Positions 9,546 through 18,542 of a stretch of 64,000 bases of DNA are shown here, piece by piece; the stretch's first letter is position 1; every line of letters starts with the position of its first letter. Under the pieces are notes generated by a model. The model did not search any database and was not told the DNA's origin. It was given only the letters and a program-made list of their open reading frames with translations. Position numbers and translations under genes: made by a program. The stretch spans positions 25,807 to 89,806 of the forward strand of contig JAQXIO010000023.1 in the NCBI GenBank assembly GCA_029007825.1, given 5' to 3'. The stretch comes from Bacteroidales bacterium. Its GTDB lineage: Bacteria > Bacteroidota > Bacteroidia > Bacteroidales > JAQXIO01.

Positions 9546-9735
9546 ATGACTATAATTATTATAGAAGAATGAAGACCACAGACAAAACAACTACCTGAAT
9601 ATATCAAGACGTTACCATTCACCACAGTTATTAAGGAAAAGAGAAGAAGAATGTAATACCATGAGTGTGGACAAGTTTTTCAACGAGTTGGACAACAATA
9701 TCAGAAAGCGTTATGCGGGAAGTTCGGCTATCTGA
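9546..9735 (+). pseudogene. Broken antitoxin-like gene
   Basis: Reading across a TGA stop at 9570 and one frameshift near 9645 gives MTIIIIEE, RPQTKQLPEYIKTLPFTT, VIKEKRR, then EECNTMSVDKFFNELDNNI, RKRY. From memory this resembles small Bacteroidales antitoxin-type proteins whose C-terminus carries a VDxFxxELxxxIxxRY signature. It ends inside the start of the toxin-like frame, a typical overlap for toxin-antitoxin pairs. Two lesions make it non-functional unless the sequence has errors. Confidence 0.5.
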
Positions 9736-10020
9736 AGTCATAAGAGAAAAAATTGCCGATTTGAAACCCTATTTAACTGATAAATTGAGAATGTCCGAAG
9801 AAGCTGCTTTACACAGAAGAAAATTTATCCGATCGTTACAGGCACGGCGGATTATCTTTTTCTGCCATTAAAAAATAAAGGATATAGATGTGCAGCATTC
9901 GAAAATGACTGGATATTCGTTTGTGAAATATTTGATTATGGTGTTATCGTTGGGCATATGTCCCATATTTCATTATTATTAGCAGAGATATGTTCTATAT
10001 TGACTTTTGTCTATTTATAG
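9713..10020 (+). pseudogene. Broken RelE/ParE-like toxin gene
   Basis: The frame starting at 9713 reads MREVRLSEVIREKIADLKPY and continues to SEEAALHRRKFIRSLQ. It then needs a frame change near 9830-9850 to continue as TADYLFLPLKNKGYRCAAF, ENDWIFVCEIFDYGVIVGHM and SHISLL up to the TAG at 10018. The order (helical start, basic middle, strand pair ending in a GVIVxxMSH block) is that of small RelE-fold toxins in Bacteroidales. One frameshift separates the halves. It overlaps the antitoxin remnant by 23 bases. Confidence 0.5.
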
Positions 10021-10156
10021 ATAGTTCATTTCCTTAGAGGTGAGTTGCATTTTGTCTGAGAGAATAAATAACAGATTGTTAATCTCATAAATATAGATAA
10101 TCTAAATTATAATTTCCAGAATCTTATTTAGTAAATAGTATAATAGTTTATATGAT

Positions 10157-11992
10157 ATGATGAATTTTGATTTTCATAATTTACTTTTCCCTACTGAATT
10201 TGAGAGACTCTGTCGAGATATAATGGAAATCAGAGAAAAACCGATAACATTTACTTCATATAGACGAGGAAAAGATGGCGGAATAGATTTCAGAGCAACA
10301 AAGGGAGTCGAGAAAATAATTGGACAATGCAAACTATATAACCCAAATGATTACTCCTCTTTAATTGCAAGTCTAAAGAAAGAACTAAAAAAATGCAAAA
10401 GGATTCAACCGGATCGTTATATTATTTGTACAAGTCTTTGTTTAGGCGCAGAACAAGTTCCTGAAATATTGACTCTTTTTAAGGACTATGTCTTAAATGA
10501 AGAAGATATTATTGATGCAGAAAAACTAAATAAGTATCTCGGACTACCCGAATATGAACATCTCCTTAAAACTTATTCAAAACTATTGGTTCCCAATCTC
10601 CATTTTGTTGAATTAGCATTAGAGGGAATAGTCAACAAAAAGTATTATGCACAAACGGAATCATTTCTTAAGAACATATATACTGAACATAAACTATATC
10701 ACAATACAAAGATATTAGAATATTGTATCTATACACTGGAAAGGAACAAAGTTATAATTCTGACGGGTAATCCTGGAGTTGGCAAGACTACAACAGCCAA
10801 GATGATTACCAACTATTTCATTCATCGAAAAATAAATAATATACAATTCCTTTCTAATTTCAACTTCTTAGAAATAGAAAGTTTATTACAAGACAATCAA
10901 CTAATTGTTATTGATGATTTCTGGGGACAAAATTTCAGTCCGGATTTGAGAAATAATGGTTCAATGCTTCGAAATTTTTCCCGTATTATCAATGATTTAA
11001 AAAACAACACACACAATCGCTATCTTGTCCTTACTTCAAGAGAATATATTATAAAAGATGTACTGAATTATGCGGAATATGAAACTCAAAAGTTACTAGA
11101 GACAGAGAGTTATCTAATTAATTTAAATGATTATGATAATGAGGATAAAATACGCATATTTCTGAATCATTTATTATTTTATGACTTTGAAAAGAAGTAT
11201 TTTACTTATTTGAAATATGATGATTTTCTTGAAAATATAATAACGCATAAGAATTACTCGCCAAGGCATATTGAGTATTATATAAAGCAATACCTTGCCA
11301 AAGAAACTTCGAATAGTTATCATTTCTATCAATCATTTTATAAGTATTTGAATAATCCGCAAGCGTATTGGAATGAAATCTTCAAAAATAAAACAAGTGA
11401 TACTTCTCAATTGATTCTTCTTTTACTTTTAATATCAAGTGATCCAATTGATATTAAAGATTTGGAAAGGATGTTTGAAGCAACACAAGGTGATATTCGT
11501 AAGGTATTAAATAAGAATATCCAGCCATTGGAGTTCTACAATGAAATAAATATATTGCAAGATTTTTATCTTGTAACAGAACGTCGAGCTTATTCTGACC
11601 AAACTGTAATTAGGTTTCAAAGTCCGGGTATTAAAGACTTTTTACTTGAATATCTCAGAACTGATGGTAAGTTATGGATAAAACCCTTGATAGAGAATGC
11701 TTTATTTTTTAATCAGTTAAATTTTATATTTGATACAAAAGAGTCAAAAATTGATGACTATGATACTGATATTTGTTTGTTTGGGCATAAAATTGTTCTT
11801 TCTGAACCATTACAAAACTGCTTAAAGAAAAAGTTATTGGATGAATTTCATCAACTTAACTTCTGTACACCAGAAAAAAGAGAATTTACTGGAGAATTTA
11901 GTAAAGAACATTTGCCGGAAGAAGCAAAATATTGGAAGCTGATATTATTGAACTATTTTTTTGTATCTCCGATGAAAAAAATAGAGAAGTGA
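10157..11992 (+). CDS. Nuclease-STAND NTPase, N-terminal frame (candidate defence protein)
   Basis: Residues 1-115 look like an Mrr-type restriction-endonuclease fold, with D44 in GKDGGID and the Q57-x-K59 pair in IIGQCKLY. A STAND/AAA+ NTPase follows, with Walker A GNPGVGKT (204-211), Walker B LIVIDD (249-254) and a TSR sensor (293-295). After that comes a helical arm. This order matches REase-nSTAND conflict proteins, thought to sense invaders and cut nucleic acid. The frame ends at 611 residues, but a T7 slippery site near the end would join it to the next frame and give about 1158 residues. The DNA is very AT-rich and sits in an accessory region. Confidence 0.8.
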   Translation: MMNFDFHNLLFPTEFERLCRDIMEIREKPITFTSYRRGKDGGIDFRATKGVEKIIGQCKLYNPNDYSSLIASLKKELKKCKRIQPDRYIICTSLCLGAEQVPEILTLFKDYVLNEEDIIDAEKLNKYLGLPEYEHLLKTYSKLLVPNLHFVELALEGIVNKKYYAQTESFLKNIYTEHKLYHNTKILEYCIYTLERNKVIILTGNPGVGKTTTAKMITNYFIHRKINNIQFLSNFNFLEIESLLQDNQLIVIDDFWGQNFSPDLRNNGSMLRNFSRIINDLKNNTHNRYLVLTSREYIIKDVLNYAEYETQKLLETESYLINLNDYDNEDKIRIFLNHLLFYDFEKKYFTYLKYDDFLENIITHKNYSPRHIEYYIKQYLAKETSNSYHFYQSFYKYLNNPQAYWNEIFKNKTSDTSQLILLLLLISSDPIDIKDLERMFEATQGDIRKVLNKNIQPLEFYNEINILQDFYLVTERRAYSDQTVIRFQSPGIKDFLLEYLRTDGKLWIKPLIENALFFNQLNFIFDTKESKIDDYDTDICLFGHKIVLSEPLQNCLKKKLLDEFHQLNFCTPEKREFTGEFSKEHLPEEAKYWKLILLNYFFVSPMKKIEK

Positions 11993-13632
11993 GAAATTTT
12001 ATTGTTAACGAAGTCTGCAAAGATATTGAAAATTACAATGGAGATGGAAAAATTGTAAGTTGGCTTTCGATGCAAGAGTTCCCGCATATAATAAAATTAG
12101 TCCAACCTTTTATGGAGTTTAATCCTACTAAATTAATTGAGGATTATTATAAGAGCATAACTTTCACCAAAGAGTTTGATAGTTTTTATGAGTTTAGCGA
12201 TTTATTTCCAAAAGAATTTGAAAGCTTTATAGCTGAGAACATTGTTAATATAAGGAAAGAGATTCGATATCAAATAATTGATGATATCGAATATTATGAT
12301 GAGAATGAGATGGACTTTGAACTTGATACTCATCTGGATCTCTATATAGAAGAGGTCTGTAAAAAATATGGAGTTAGGCTTACTTCAAAATTTGTAAAAG
12401 AGATTGAAGACACAGCATGGAGACCATTTCGAAATTTTACAAAAAGAAGAACTAAAACGAAGAAGACTAAAAATTCAGTAGGTTTATGTAAGAAAAAATT
12501 TAAGCCACACAAGTTTAGTGAAATTGTGACCGAATATTTACCCGAAGAATCATATCGGGAATTCAATGCAATTCAGTATCTAAAAAAGATTGAAGGAAAT
12601 AAGAGGCTTATTCGCCTAGTTATAAATGAATTAAAGAAGGACAAGTCAATTTTAAAAGTATTTACAGATAATGGGCAAATTTTCTCTGCAGCTCTTGAGT
12701 TTATTCTAAAAAAGAATTTGAGCGTAAATACATATAATTATTATACTATAATGGATGCATTCTTTATTTTTTATTGTGAAAGTAAAAGATTAAATCCTGA
12801 AATTTTAAAGCATCTTTTCTGGGAGTTGTCCGAGAACAGTTTTAATTACGATTATTCAATAACTAAGACTCAAATAGATGGCTTATTGGATAAATATAAT
12901 CTTTCAAAAGAAAGTTCAATATTATATCCTATTCTTACCCCTGACAAACATTGGTTTAAATTTTCCTCTTATGATATGAAAGTTTATTTTATTCTTGAAT
13001 ATCTGAATACGATTATAGATGATGATCAGTTCAAGGAGAAAGTTATCGATTATTCTTTTCTAATCAATGGAACTAATTTACTTAACGCATTGACCTTTGT
13101 TTGTAATAAGAGAGTGCGAGATGTTATTGTAATTCCCGAATTAAACAGATTCCTTTCTTCGATAGATACAACTTCTGATAAAACAGTGGTTTTATGTTTG
13201 CTAAAGTTCTTTAACGTGGAAGTTGAATTAGAGTGGGATAAACGAAACAAGTCATTTGAAAACTACTCTTTCTCAAATACAGAAGGCTTCTTTGAAATAG
13301 TTTTTTCGTATTTGGAAATTGATTTTGACATAACCAATTGGGATATTTTCTTTTGTAAAAAATATTTCTCCAAAGAAAATATAGATACGTATTTTATTAG
13401 GACAAAAAGTTATACCAACTTATACAAAAAAATAATTCATACTGTTGAGAGTAAGAACAGAGTTTCTATTGTGACAGAAGAAAGAATGATATGTTTCGAT
13501 ATTAATCTTTTTGAATTCGCAAGTGATGAAGAGAACTATATCCTTTTGAAAGAAATAGGTCTGGAGCAATATGTCTTGTCTCAATTTGAAGCTATTCGTC
13601 GATCGATAGCAAAATATAATAGCGATTTTTGA
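11932..13632 (+). CDS. C-terminal helical sensor part of the STAND protein (second frame)
   Basis: An open frame of 566 residues with no domain I recognise. It is alpha-helical, rich in Lys/Glu/Phe/Tyr, and looks like the superhelical C-terminal region of STAND proteins that binds the trigger. It can begin only with TTG at 11932, inside the first gene, with no ribosome-binding site, and overlaps that gene by 61 bases in the -1 frame. The simplest reading is that it is the rest of the same polypeptide, reached by -1 frameshifting or separated by a frameshift mutation. An independently translated subunit is less likely. Confidence 0.7.
   Translation: MEADIIELFFCISDEKNREVRNFIVNEVCKDIENYNGDGKIVSWLSMQEFPHIIKLVQPFMEFNPTKLIEDYYKSITFTKEFDSFYEFSDLFPKEFESFIAENIVNIRKEIRYQIIDDIEYYDENEMDFELDTHLDLYIEEVCKKYGVRLTSKFVKEIEDTAWRPFRNFTKRRTKTKKTKNSVGLCKKKFKPHKFSEIVTEYLPEESYREFNAIQYLKKIEGNKRLIRLVINELKKDKSILKVFTDNGQIFSAALEFILKKNLSVNTYNYYTIMDAFFIFYCESKRLNPEILKHLFWELSENSFNYDYSITKTQIDGLLDKYNLSKESSILYPILTPDKHWFKFSSYDMKVYFILEYLNTIIDDDQFKEKVIDYSFLINGTNLLNALTFVCNKRVRDVIVIPELNRFLSSIDTTSDKTVVLCLLKFFNVEVELEWDKRNKSFENYSFSNTEGFFEIVFSYLEIDFDITNWDIFFCKKYFSKENIDTYFIRTKSYTNLYKKIIHTVESKNRVSIVTEERMICFDINLFEFASDEENYILLKEIGLEQYVLSQFEAIRRSIAKYNSDF
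11956..11962 (+). other. T7 slippery heptamer (possible -1 frameshift site)
   Basis: In the first frame the codons are TAT TTT TTT GTA, so the run reads T TTT TTT, the X XXY YYZ form of a -1 slippery site. After slipping, translation continues TGT ATC TCC GAT in the second frame. A run of seven A follows about 14 bases later. Confidence 0.5.
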
Positions 13633-14290
13633 CCGAACAAAAGTGTACTTATGTCTTTACGATTTGTATGATTTTTGGCTAATTAACAAAATCCTTCTTC
13701 TCTAGTCATTGAAAAAATTTAATAATGGAATAAGGTGATCGAACGAGCCTCCTCTCACTCCGCCGTTAAAAAAGCAAAAAAATAAAAACTGCAAATAAAA
13801 CATCCGCTTTTTTATTAATCAAGGCCCTCCGATTCCTGATATTTCTAATAAATAACTGAATTCTGAATAATCAAATAGCATACTGAGAATACGAGAAAGA
13901 AAAATTTCAAGAACTTTTTCTCTAAAAGATTTCACTCTTCTTTTCGTATTTTCATTTCGAGGACAATGCCACGGAGTTCATTTGATAAAAAATGGCATTT
14001 ATATAAGACTTTGCACAAACAGTTGAAAATGCCATTTTTGCCATACCACAATACCAAGTTTCCGCCCAAAATAGGGATTTAAGTATGGTCTGATTTATAA
14101 ACGATACCAACGGCGGCAAGTATGCCTCGCGAATTTACTCAACGGTATAAAATTGCATATAAGCACCAAAAATAAAATATTACGATTGGCTGATTATAAA
14201 TTGCCTTTACTAATTTTATAATTCATCATAAGAAATATAAGAGGCTCGCTTTTATCTGCTTTTTCGACCACTTTAAACGAAAAACAGACC
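13633..14290. other. Intergenic stretch with one inverted repeat
   Basis: No gene is supported. AAAAATGGCATTT (13988-14000) and AAATGCCATTTTT (14027-14039) form a 13-bp inverted repeat around a 26-base spacer, possibly a terminator-like or mobile-element remnant. The rest is AT-rich without recognisable content. Confidence 0.45.
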
Positions 14291-14321
14291 TTTCTATTTA
14301 AATAGGTCTTATCTATTTTTG
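14291..14321 (+). promoter_or_regulatory. Promoter of the phosphoesterase pair
   Basis: TTTC (14291-14294) and TATTTTTG (14314-14321) are 19 bases apart, close to the Bacteroidetes pattern, and lie 23 bases before the ATG at 14345. Confidence 0.45.
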
Positions 14322-14344
14322 TTACAGACCAGCGCAAAGATTTT

Positions 14345-15142
14345 ATGAGCAAAACAAATTACTTATTCGTATTCTTGTTATTTTTTTCTTGTGATCTGAT
14401 CGATTATCATCCGTACGACGGAAAACTGAGTACATCCGAACGTGACATCAATAACCGTAATATCGAACGGATAGAAACTGCAACAAAAGACAAAGGGGTT
14501 ATCCGTTTTGCTATGATTTCGGATACTCAACGCAAATATGACGAAACAAATGATTTTGTCAAACATATAAATCAAAGGGATGATATCGATTTCATTATTC
14601 ATGGCGGGGATATCGCCGATTTCGGACTTAAAAAAGAGTATGAATGGACGATTGAGATTCTGAGCAAACTCAAACAGCCTTATATTGCAATAATCGGCAA
14701 TCACGATGCACTCGGAAACGGCGATAATATATATGGCAAACTTTACGGGGTACAGAACTTTTCTTTCGTTGCTGATGATATAAAGTTCCTGTGCTTAAAT
14801 ACGAATGCTCTCGAATACGATTACACCAATCCGATACCTGATTTTGAGTTTCTCAAAAAAGAACTGGGAGAAAGCTCGCCGGAACAACGTACCATAGTCG
14901 TCATGCATGCTCCTCCGGGAAACGAACAATTCAACAATAATGTCAAGGATGTGTTTCAGGCGTATATTAAACGATTTCCTCATTTAATGTTCTGCCTGAA
15001 CGGACACGATCATCGTTTTTACGAAGAAGATTTATTCAATGACGGTATTATTTATTACGGTTGCGGGAACATAAGGAAAAGAGGTTATTACCTATTCACC
15101 ATTACTTCGGAGGGGTATACTCATGAGATCGTTTATTTCTAA
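14345..15142 (+). CDS. Calcineurin-like metallophosphoesterase lipoprotein
   Basis: A 265-residue exported phosphoesterase. A short hydrophobic signal ends in LFFSC, a lipobox, so it is probably anchored to a membrane. The metal-binding motifs of the calcineurin-like fold are present in order: SDTQ, HGGDIADFG, IGNHDA, VMHAPPG and NGHDHRF. The substrate cannot be told from sequence. Its last 20 bases overlap the next gene, so the two are probably co-translated. Confidence 0.9.
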   Translation: MSKTNYLFVFLLFFSCDLIDYHPYDGKLSTSERDINNRNIERIETATKDKGVIRFAMISDTQRKYDETNDFVKHINQRDDIDFIIHGGDIADFGLKKEYEWTIEILSKLKQPYIAIIGNHDALGNGDNIYGKLYGVQNFSFVADDIKFLCLNTNALEYDYTNPIPDFEFLKKELGESSPEQRTIVVMHAPPGNEQFNNNVKDVFQAYIKRFPHLMFCLNGHDHRFYEEDLFNDGIIYYGCGNIRKRGYYLFTITSEGYTHEIVYF

Positions 15143-15755
15143 AATTTTAATATTTCTGTTGTCTATATTTCCTGCTTTGCTAAGAGCCGAGAATGGGGAG
15201 AAATATGAAAAAAAGGCAGCTAAATATTCGTCTTTCTGGCAAAAGATGATTCCACGCTATACGAAATTACAATTTGCCGGCTCAATGGGAATGTTATCTC
15301 TGGGTACAGGATGGAACTATGGAAAGAATCATTGGGAGACGGACCTGCTGCTCGGTATCGTGCCCCGTAATTCAAACGACCGTGCTATGGCTTCATTTAC
15401 CCTTAAACAAAATTACATACCCTGGCAGATTCCTATAAAAAATCAATTTTATTTCGAGCCTCTTTCCTGCGGTATTTATATCAACACGTTGCTCGACCGT
15501 GAATTCTGGATAAAAAACCCGGATAAATATCCGAAAAGGTATTATACATTTTCTACCCGTATACGTACCCATGTTTTTCTGGGAGAACGGCTGACTATAA
15601 AATTTAAAAACCCTAAGAGCTGGTATCATTCAATATCCGTATTCTATGAAATCAGCACTTGTGACCTTTATCTTATCAGTGCCATACCGAACAGTTACCT
15701 TAAACCTAAAGATTATCTGAGTCTTTCTTTCGGTCTTAAATGGCAAATACTATAA
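15123..15755 (+). CDS. Exported protein of unknown function, probably outer-membrane beta-barrel
   Basis: 210 residues with a clear signal peptide (hydrophobic residues 5-20, ending near LLRAEN). The mature part alternates aromatic and polar residues in strand-like blocks (FAGSMGMLSLGTGWNYG, YYTFSTRIRTHVFLG) and ends LSLSFGLKWQIL. The terminal strand fits a small outer-membrane barrel. I do not recognise the family. It is translationally coupled to the phosphoesterase. Confidence 0.75.
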   Translation: MRSFISKILIFLLSIFPALLRAENGEKYEKKAAKYSSFWQKMIPRYTKLQFAGSMGMLSLGTGWNYGKNHWETDLLLGIVPRNSNDRAMASFTLKQNYIPWQIPIKNQFYFEPLSCGIYINTLLDREFWIKNPDKYPKRYYTFSTRIRTHVFLGERLTIKFKNPKSWYHSISVFYEISTCDLYLISAIPNSYLKPKDYLSLSFGLKWQIL

Positions 15756-15796
15756 GATTTACTTTTTCATCCTGAAACTCCCAATACAGGCACAAA

Positions 15797-15832
15797 AAAG
15801 AAAGCACTATTATCAATAACAGTGCTTTCTTT
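15797..15832. terminator. Bidirectional terminator
   Basis: AAAGAAAGCACT and AGTGCTTTCTTT form a perfect 12-bp stem with a 12-base loop between two convergent genes. T-rich tracts lie on both exits. Confidence 0.8.
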
Positions 15833-15871
15833 CACTTTTTATATGGTGTCGTTTCTAATATGTTTTAAATA

Positions 15872-17521
15872 TCAATTCAAAAACAGTTTCATGTCTTCAT
15901 CTACCGTACCTATTCCGGCTATGCCAAAAGCCTCTACCAATATTTTTGCTACATTCGGAGAGAGGAAGGCTGGTAATGTGGGGCCTAAATGGATATTTTT
16001 CACTCCTAACGAAAGAAGGGCTAACAGTACAATGACTGCTTTTTGCTCGTACCAGGCAATGTTATAGGCAATCGGTAATTCATTAACGTCGTTCAAACCG
16101 AAAATTTCTTTCAGCTTCATCGCAATGACTACAAGAGAATAACTGTCATTACACTGCCCGGCATCCAGTACGCGAGGTATGCCGCCTATGTCGCCTAAGG
16201 GTAATTTGTTGTAACGATATTTTGCACAACCGGCAGTAAGAATGACCGTATCTTTCGGCAATCTTTCTGCAAATTCGGTATAGTATCCCCGGTTTTTCAT
16301 ACGTCCGTCACAACCTGCCATCACAAAAAATTTACGAATCGCACCCGATTTCACAGCATCGACTACTTTATCTGCCAAAGCAAAAACCTGTTCATGCGCA
16401 AAACCTCCTATAATTTCACCTTTTTCTATTTCAGTAGGGGGAGCACATTTTTTCGCATGTTCTATAATCCGGGAAAAGTCTTTGGGTTTCCCGTCTTTTC
16501 TATCGGGGATATGGGGGAAGCCTTCGAACCCGGAGGAGCCTGTCGTATAAACTCTATCGGCATAAGTTGCATTCGGTTTCGGAGGGACAATACAATTGGT
16601 AGTAAAGAGTACCGGCCCGTTAAATGCTTCAAACTCCGAAGTCTGCATCCACCATGAGTTTCCGTAATTTCCGACGAAATGCTTATATTTTTTGAATGCC
16701 GGATAATAATTAGCGGGAAGCATTTCACTATGCGTATATACGTCAACTCCTGTTCCTTCGGTTTGTTCAAGCAGATCTTTCATGTCACGAAGGTCGTGCC
16801 CGGATATAAGAATTGCAGGATTGTTCCGTACACCAATATTTACCCGTGTCATTTCAGGATTTCCATAAGCAGTGGTATTGGCTTTATCTAATAATGCCAT
16901 CACTCTTACCCCCATGCTTCCACATTTCAATACCATAGCAACAAGGTCGTCGGCTGAAAGCGTATCGTTTTCAGTGGCGACCAGGGCTTCCTGCATAAAT
17001 GCATATATTCCGTTATCTTTATATCCGAGATTTGCAGCATGTTCGGCATAAGCCGAAATTCCTTTTACTCCATAGATAATCAGTTCACGCAACGAGCGGA
17101 TGTCTTCATTTTTAGTTCTCAGGACGCCCACATGCGTTGCCTTTTCTTCCATCTCCTGCAGATTGTTGCTTTTCCATGTGAGGCAATCGCATTTTTCTCC
17201 TTTAAGAGGATCTTCTCCCATTGCCGTTAATTTTTCCAATAACTTTTCACGAACATCGAACGCTTCTTTTATCTTTTTCACAAAGCGTTGCTTGTCGAAG
17301 TTCGCATTGGTAATAGTCATAAACAGGCCGTCAACAATAAATTTATCTACTTCGGCGCTTTCTATGCCTTTTTCGCGTAAACGAACCGATAGCTTAGAGA
17401 TTCCTCTCATTATATAAATGAGCAAATCCTGAAGAATGGCAACATCGTTCGTTTTTCCACAAACCCCAATAAACGTACAGCCTTTTCCTTTCGCTGTTTC
17501 CTGACATTGATAACAAAACAT
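15872..17521 (-). CDS. hcp: Hydroxylamine reductase / hybrid cluster protein
   Basis: Hcp reduces nitric oxide or hydroxylamine with a hybrid 4Fe-2S-2O cluster and protects anaerobes from nitrosative stress. The 549-residue protein begins [15 protein letters not shown] and has the Cys spacing Cx2Cx8Cx5C, which is the class I (strict anaerobe) form. The N-terminal cluster and the C-terminal hybrid-cluster region are intact, including the Cys/Glu ligand blocks TAGCAKYR and GQCNDSYS. It is the second gene of a two-gene unit under a shared operator. Confidence 0.96.
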   Translation of the reverse strand: MFCYQCQETAKGKGCTFIGVCGKTNDVAILQDLLIYIMRGISKLSVRLREKGIESAEVDKFIVDGLFMTITNANFDKQRFVKKIKEAFDVREKLLEKLTAMGEDPLKGEKCDCLTWKSNNLQEMEEKATHVGVLRTKNEDIRSLRELIIYGVKGISAYAEHAANLGYKDNGIYAFMQEALVATENDTLSADDLVAMVLKCGSMGVRVMALLDKANTTAYGNPEMTRVNIGVRNNPAILISGHDLRDMKDLLEQTEGTGVDVYTHSEMLPANYYPAFKKYKHFVGNYGNSWWMQTSEFEAFNGPVLFTTNCIVPPKPNATYADRVYTTGSSGFEGFPHIPDRKDGKPKDFSRIIEHAKKCAPPTEIEKGEIIGGFAHEQVFALADKVVDAVKSGAIRKFFVMAGCDGRMKNRGYYTEFAERLPKDTVILTAGCAKYRYNKLPLGDIGGIPRVLDAGQCNDSYSLVVIAMKLKEIFGLNDVNELPIAYNIAWYEQKAVIVLLALLSLGVKNIHLGPTLPAFLSPNVAKILVEAFGIAGIGTVDEDMKLFLN

Positions 17522-17542
17522 AGCTTTTATTTTGGTTAATAA

Positions 17543-18397
17543 TTAGATCCATTCTTCACTGATTATTTCGCCTCTTACTCCGATAATAATTTTTTTTACA
17601 GGAATTTTCCGATTTGCATTCGCTACGGCTTGCTGTGCTATCTGAACCAATCTTCCACAACAGGGGACTTCCATAATAACGACCGTCAAAGTATTAATGT
17701 TCGCCCCGTCGATCATTGCTGCCAGTTTTTCCAAATAGCTCTCTTTTCCGGTATCAAGTTTCGGACAAGCAATTGCCAATACACGATTTTTTAGAAAGCA
17801 GTCATGGAAATTGCCGTACGAAAAAGCGGTACAATCAGCAGCAAGTACGACATCTGCATTCTGAAAATACGAGGCTCCCGGATTTAGCAAATGCAATTGT
17901 ACAGGCCATTGACGCAATTGGGACGGGGCATCATCGGTCGATATTGTATTATGCTTTACCGGAGCAAAGAATAATTCCCGTTTTCCCGGACAACTAAACG
18001 TGTGCCCCTGTCTTACATCCTGTTTATTTCCGTTTGTTAATCCGATCCTATTTATTTTTATATCATGTTTTCTCAAATAATCGACTCCCTGATTGAAATA
18101 TTCCATTTCATTGTGTTCTTTCAGATGTAGTAAATGCGCCCAAATCGTTTTTTCTCCTTTTGAAACAAGCCGTTCCATAACGGCTATCTCATCATAGGGA
18201 ACTGCCTCCCGCTCTTCCAACTCAATCGCTCCGAGAGGACACTCACCGATGCAGGCACCTAATCCATCACAAAACAGGTCGCTGATCATACGAGCTTTAC
18301 CATCAATAATCTGTAATGCTCCTTCGTGGCAACCGTTGACACATAATCCACAACCGTTGCAGAGCTGCTCGTCTATTTTTATGATTGTTCTTTTCAT
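17543..18397 (-). CDS. Ferredoxin-domain protein paired with Hcp
   Basis: A probable electron donor or partner of Hcp. The N-terminal dicluster ferredoxin has a full first site (CNGCGLCVNGC) and a second site CDGLGACIGECP in which Leu replaces the usual second Cys. A long C-terminal domain (about residues 90-284) contains scattered cysteines, such as the EVPCCGRL block. The longest frame begins at 18442; MKRTIIKIDEQLC at 18397 is the sensible start and leaves the operator upstream. It lies 21 bases from hcp and is certainly co-transcribed with it. Confidence 0.85.
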   Translation of the reverse strand: MKRTIIKIDEQLCNGCGLCVNGCHEGALQIIDGKARMISDLFCDGLGACIGECPLGAIELEEREAVPYDEIAVMERLVSKGEKTIWAHLLHLKEHNEMEYFNQGVDYLRKHDIKINRIGLTNGNKQDVRQGHTFSCPGKRELFFAPVKHNTISTDDAPSQLRQWPVQLHLLNPGASYFQNADVVLAADCTAFSYGNFHDCFLKNRVLAIACPKLDTGKESYLEKLAAMIDGANINTLTVVIMEVPCCGRLVQIAQQAVANANRKIPVKKIIIGVRGEIISEEWI

Positions 18398-18446
18398 TGT
18401 TTTACTTCTATCTTCAGCGAAATTACACTCTGTCTTCCCCAAAAAC

Positions 18447-18462
18447 TGTCACATTTGTTACA
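18447..18462. promoter_or_regulatory. Palindromic Crp/Fnr-type operator
   Basis: TGTCACATTTGTTACA has the symmetric form TGTnACAnnTGTnACA. It lies in the divergent region between the ferredoxin-hcp unit and the Crp/Fnr regulator, which is the probable ligand. It overlaps the -33 element of the regulator promoter, which suggests autorepression. Confidence 0.65.
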
Positions 18463-18486
18463 CTACCCGAAAAAAGTTTATATTTG
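18454..18486 (+). promoter_or_regulatory. Promoter of the Crp/Fnr regulator
   Basis: TTTG (18454-18457) and TATATTTG (18479-18486) are 21 bases apart, the Bacteroidetes pattern. The leader to the ATG at 18543 is about 50 bases. Confidence 0.6.
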
Positions 18487-18542
18487 CAGAACAATAAAAA
18501 GTCTGTAATCCCGAATTCGTAAATCTCTGAAACACAAAAACT

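Noticed and set aside
13733..13764. A tRNA-3'-end-like string (TCGAAC ... CTCACTCCGCC) that could mark the far end of the island.
   Set aside because: It resembles a serine tRNA T-arm and acceptor only loosely, no paired T-stem can be drawn, and the matching full tRNA is not in the window.
13988..14039. A 13-bp inverted repeat considered as insertion-sequence ends.
   Set aside because: The spacer is only 26 bases, there is no transposase or target duplication, and it is more like a stem-loop.
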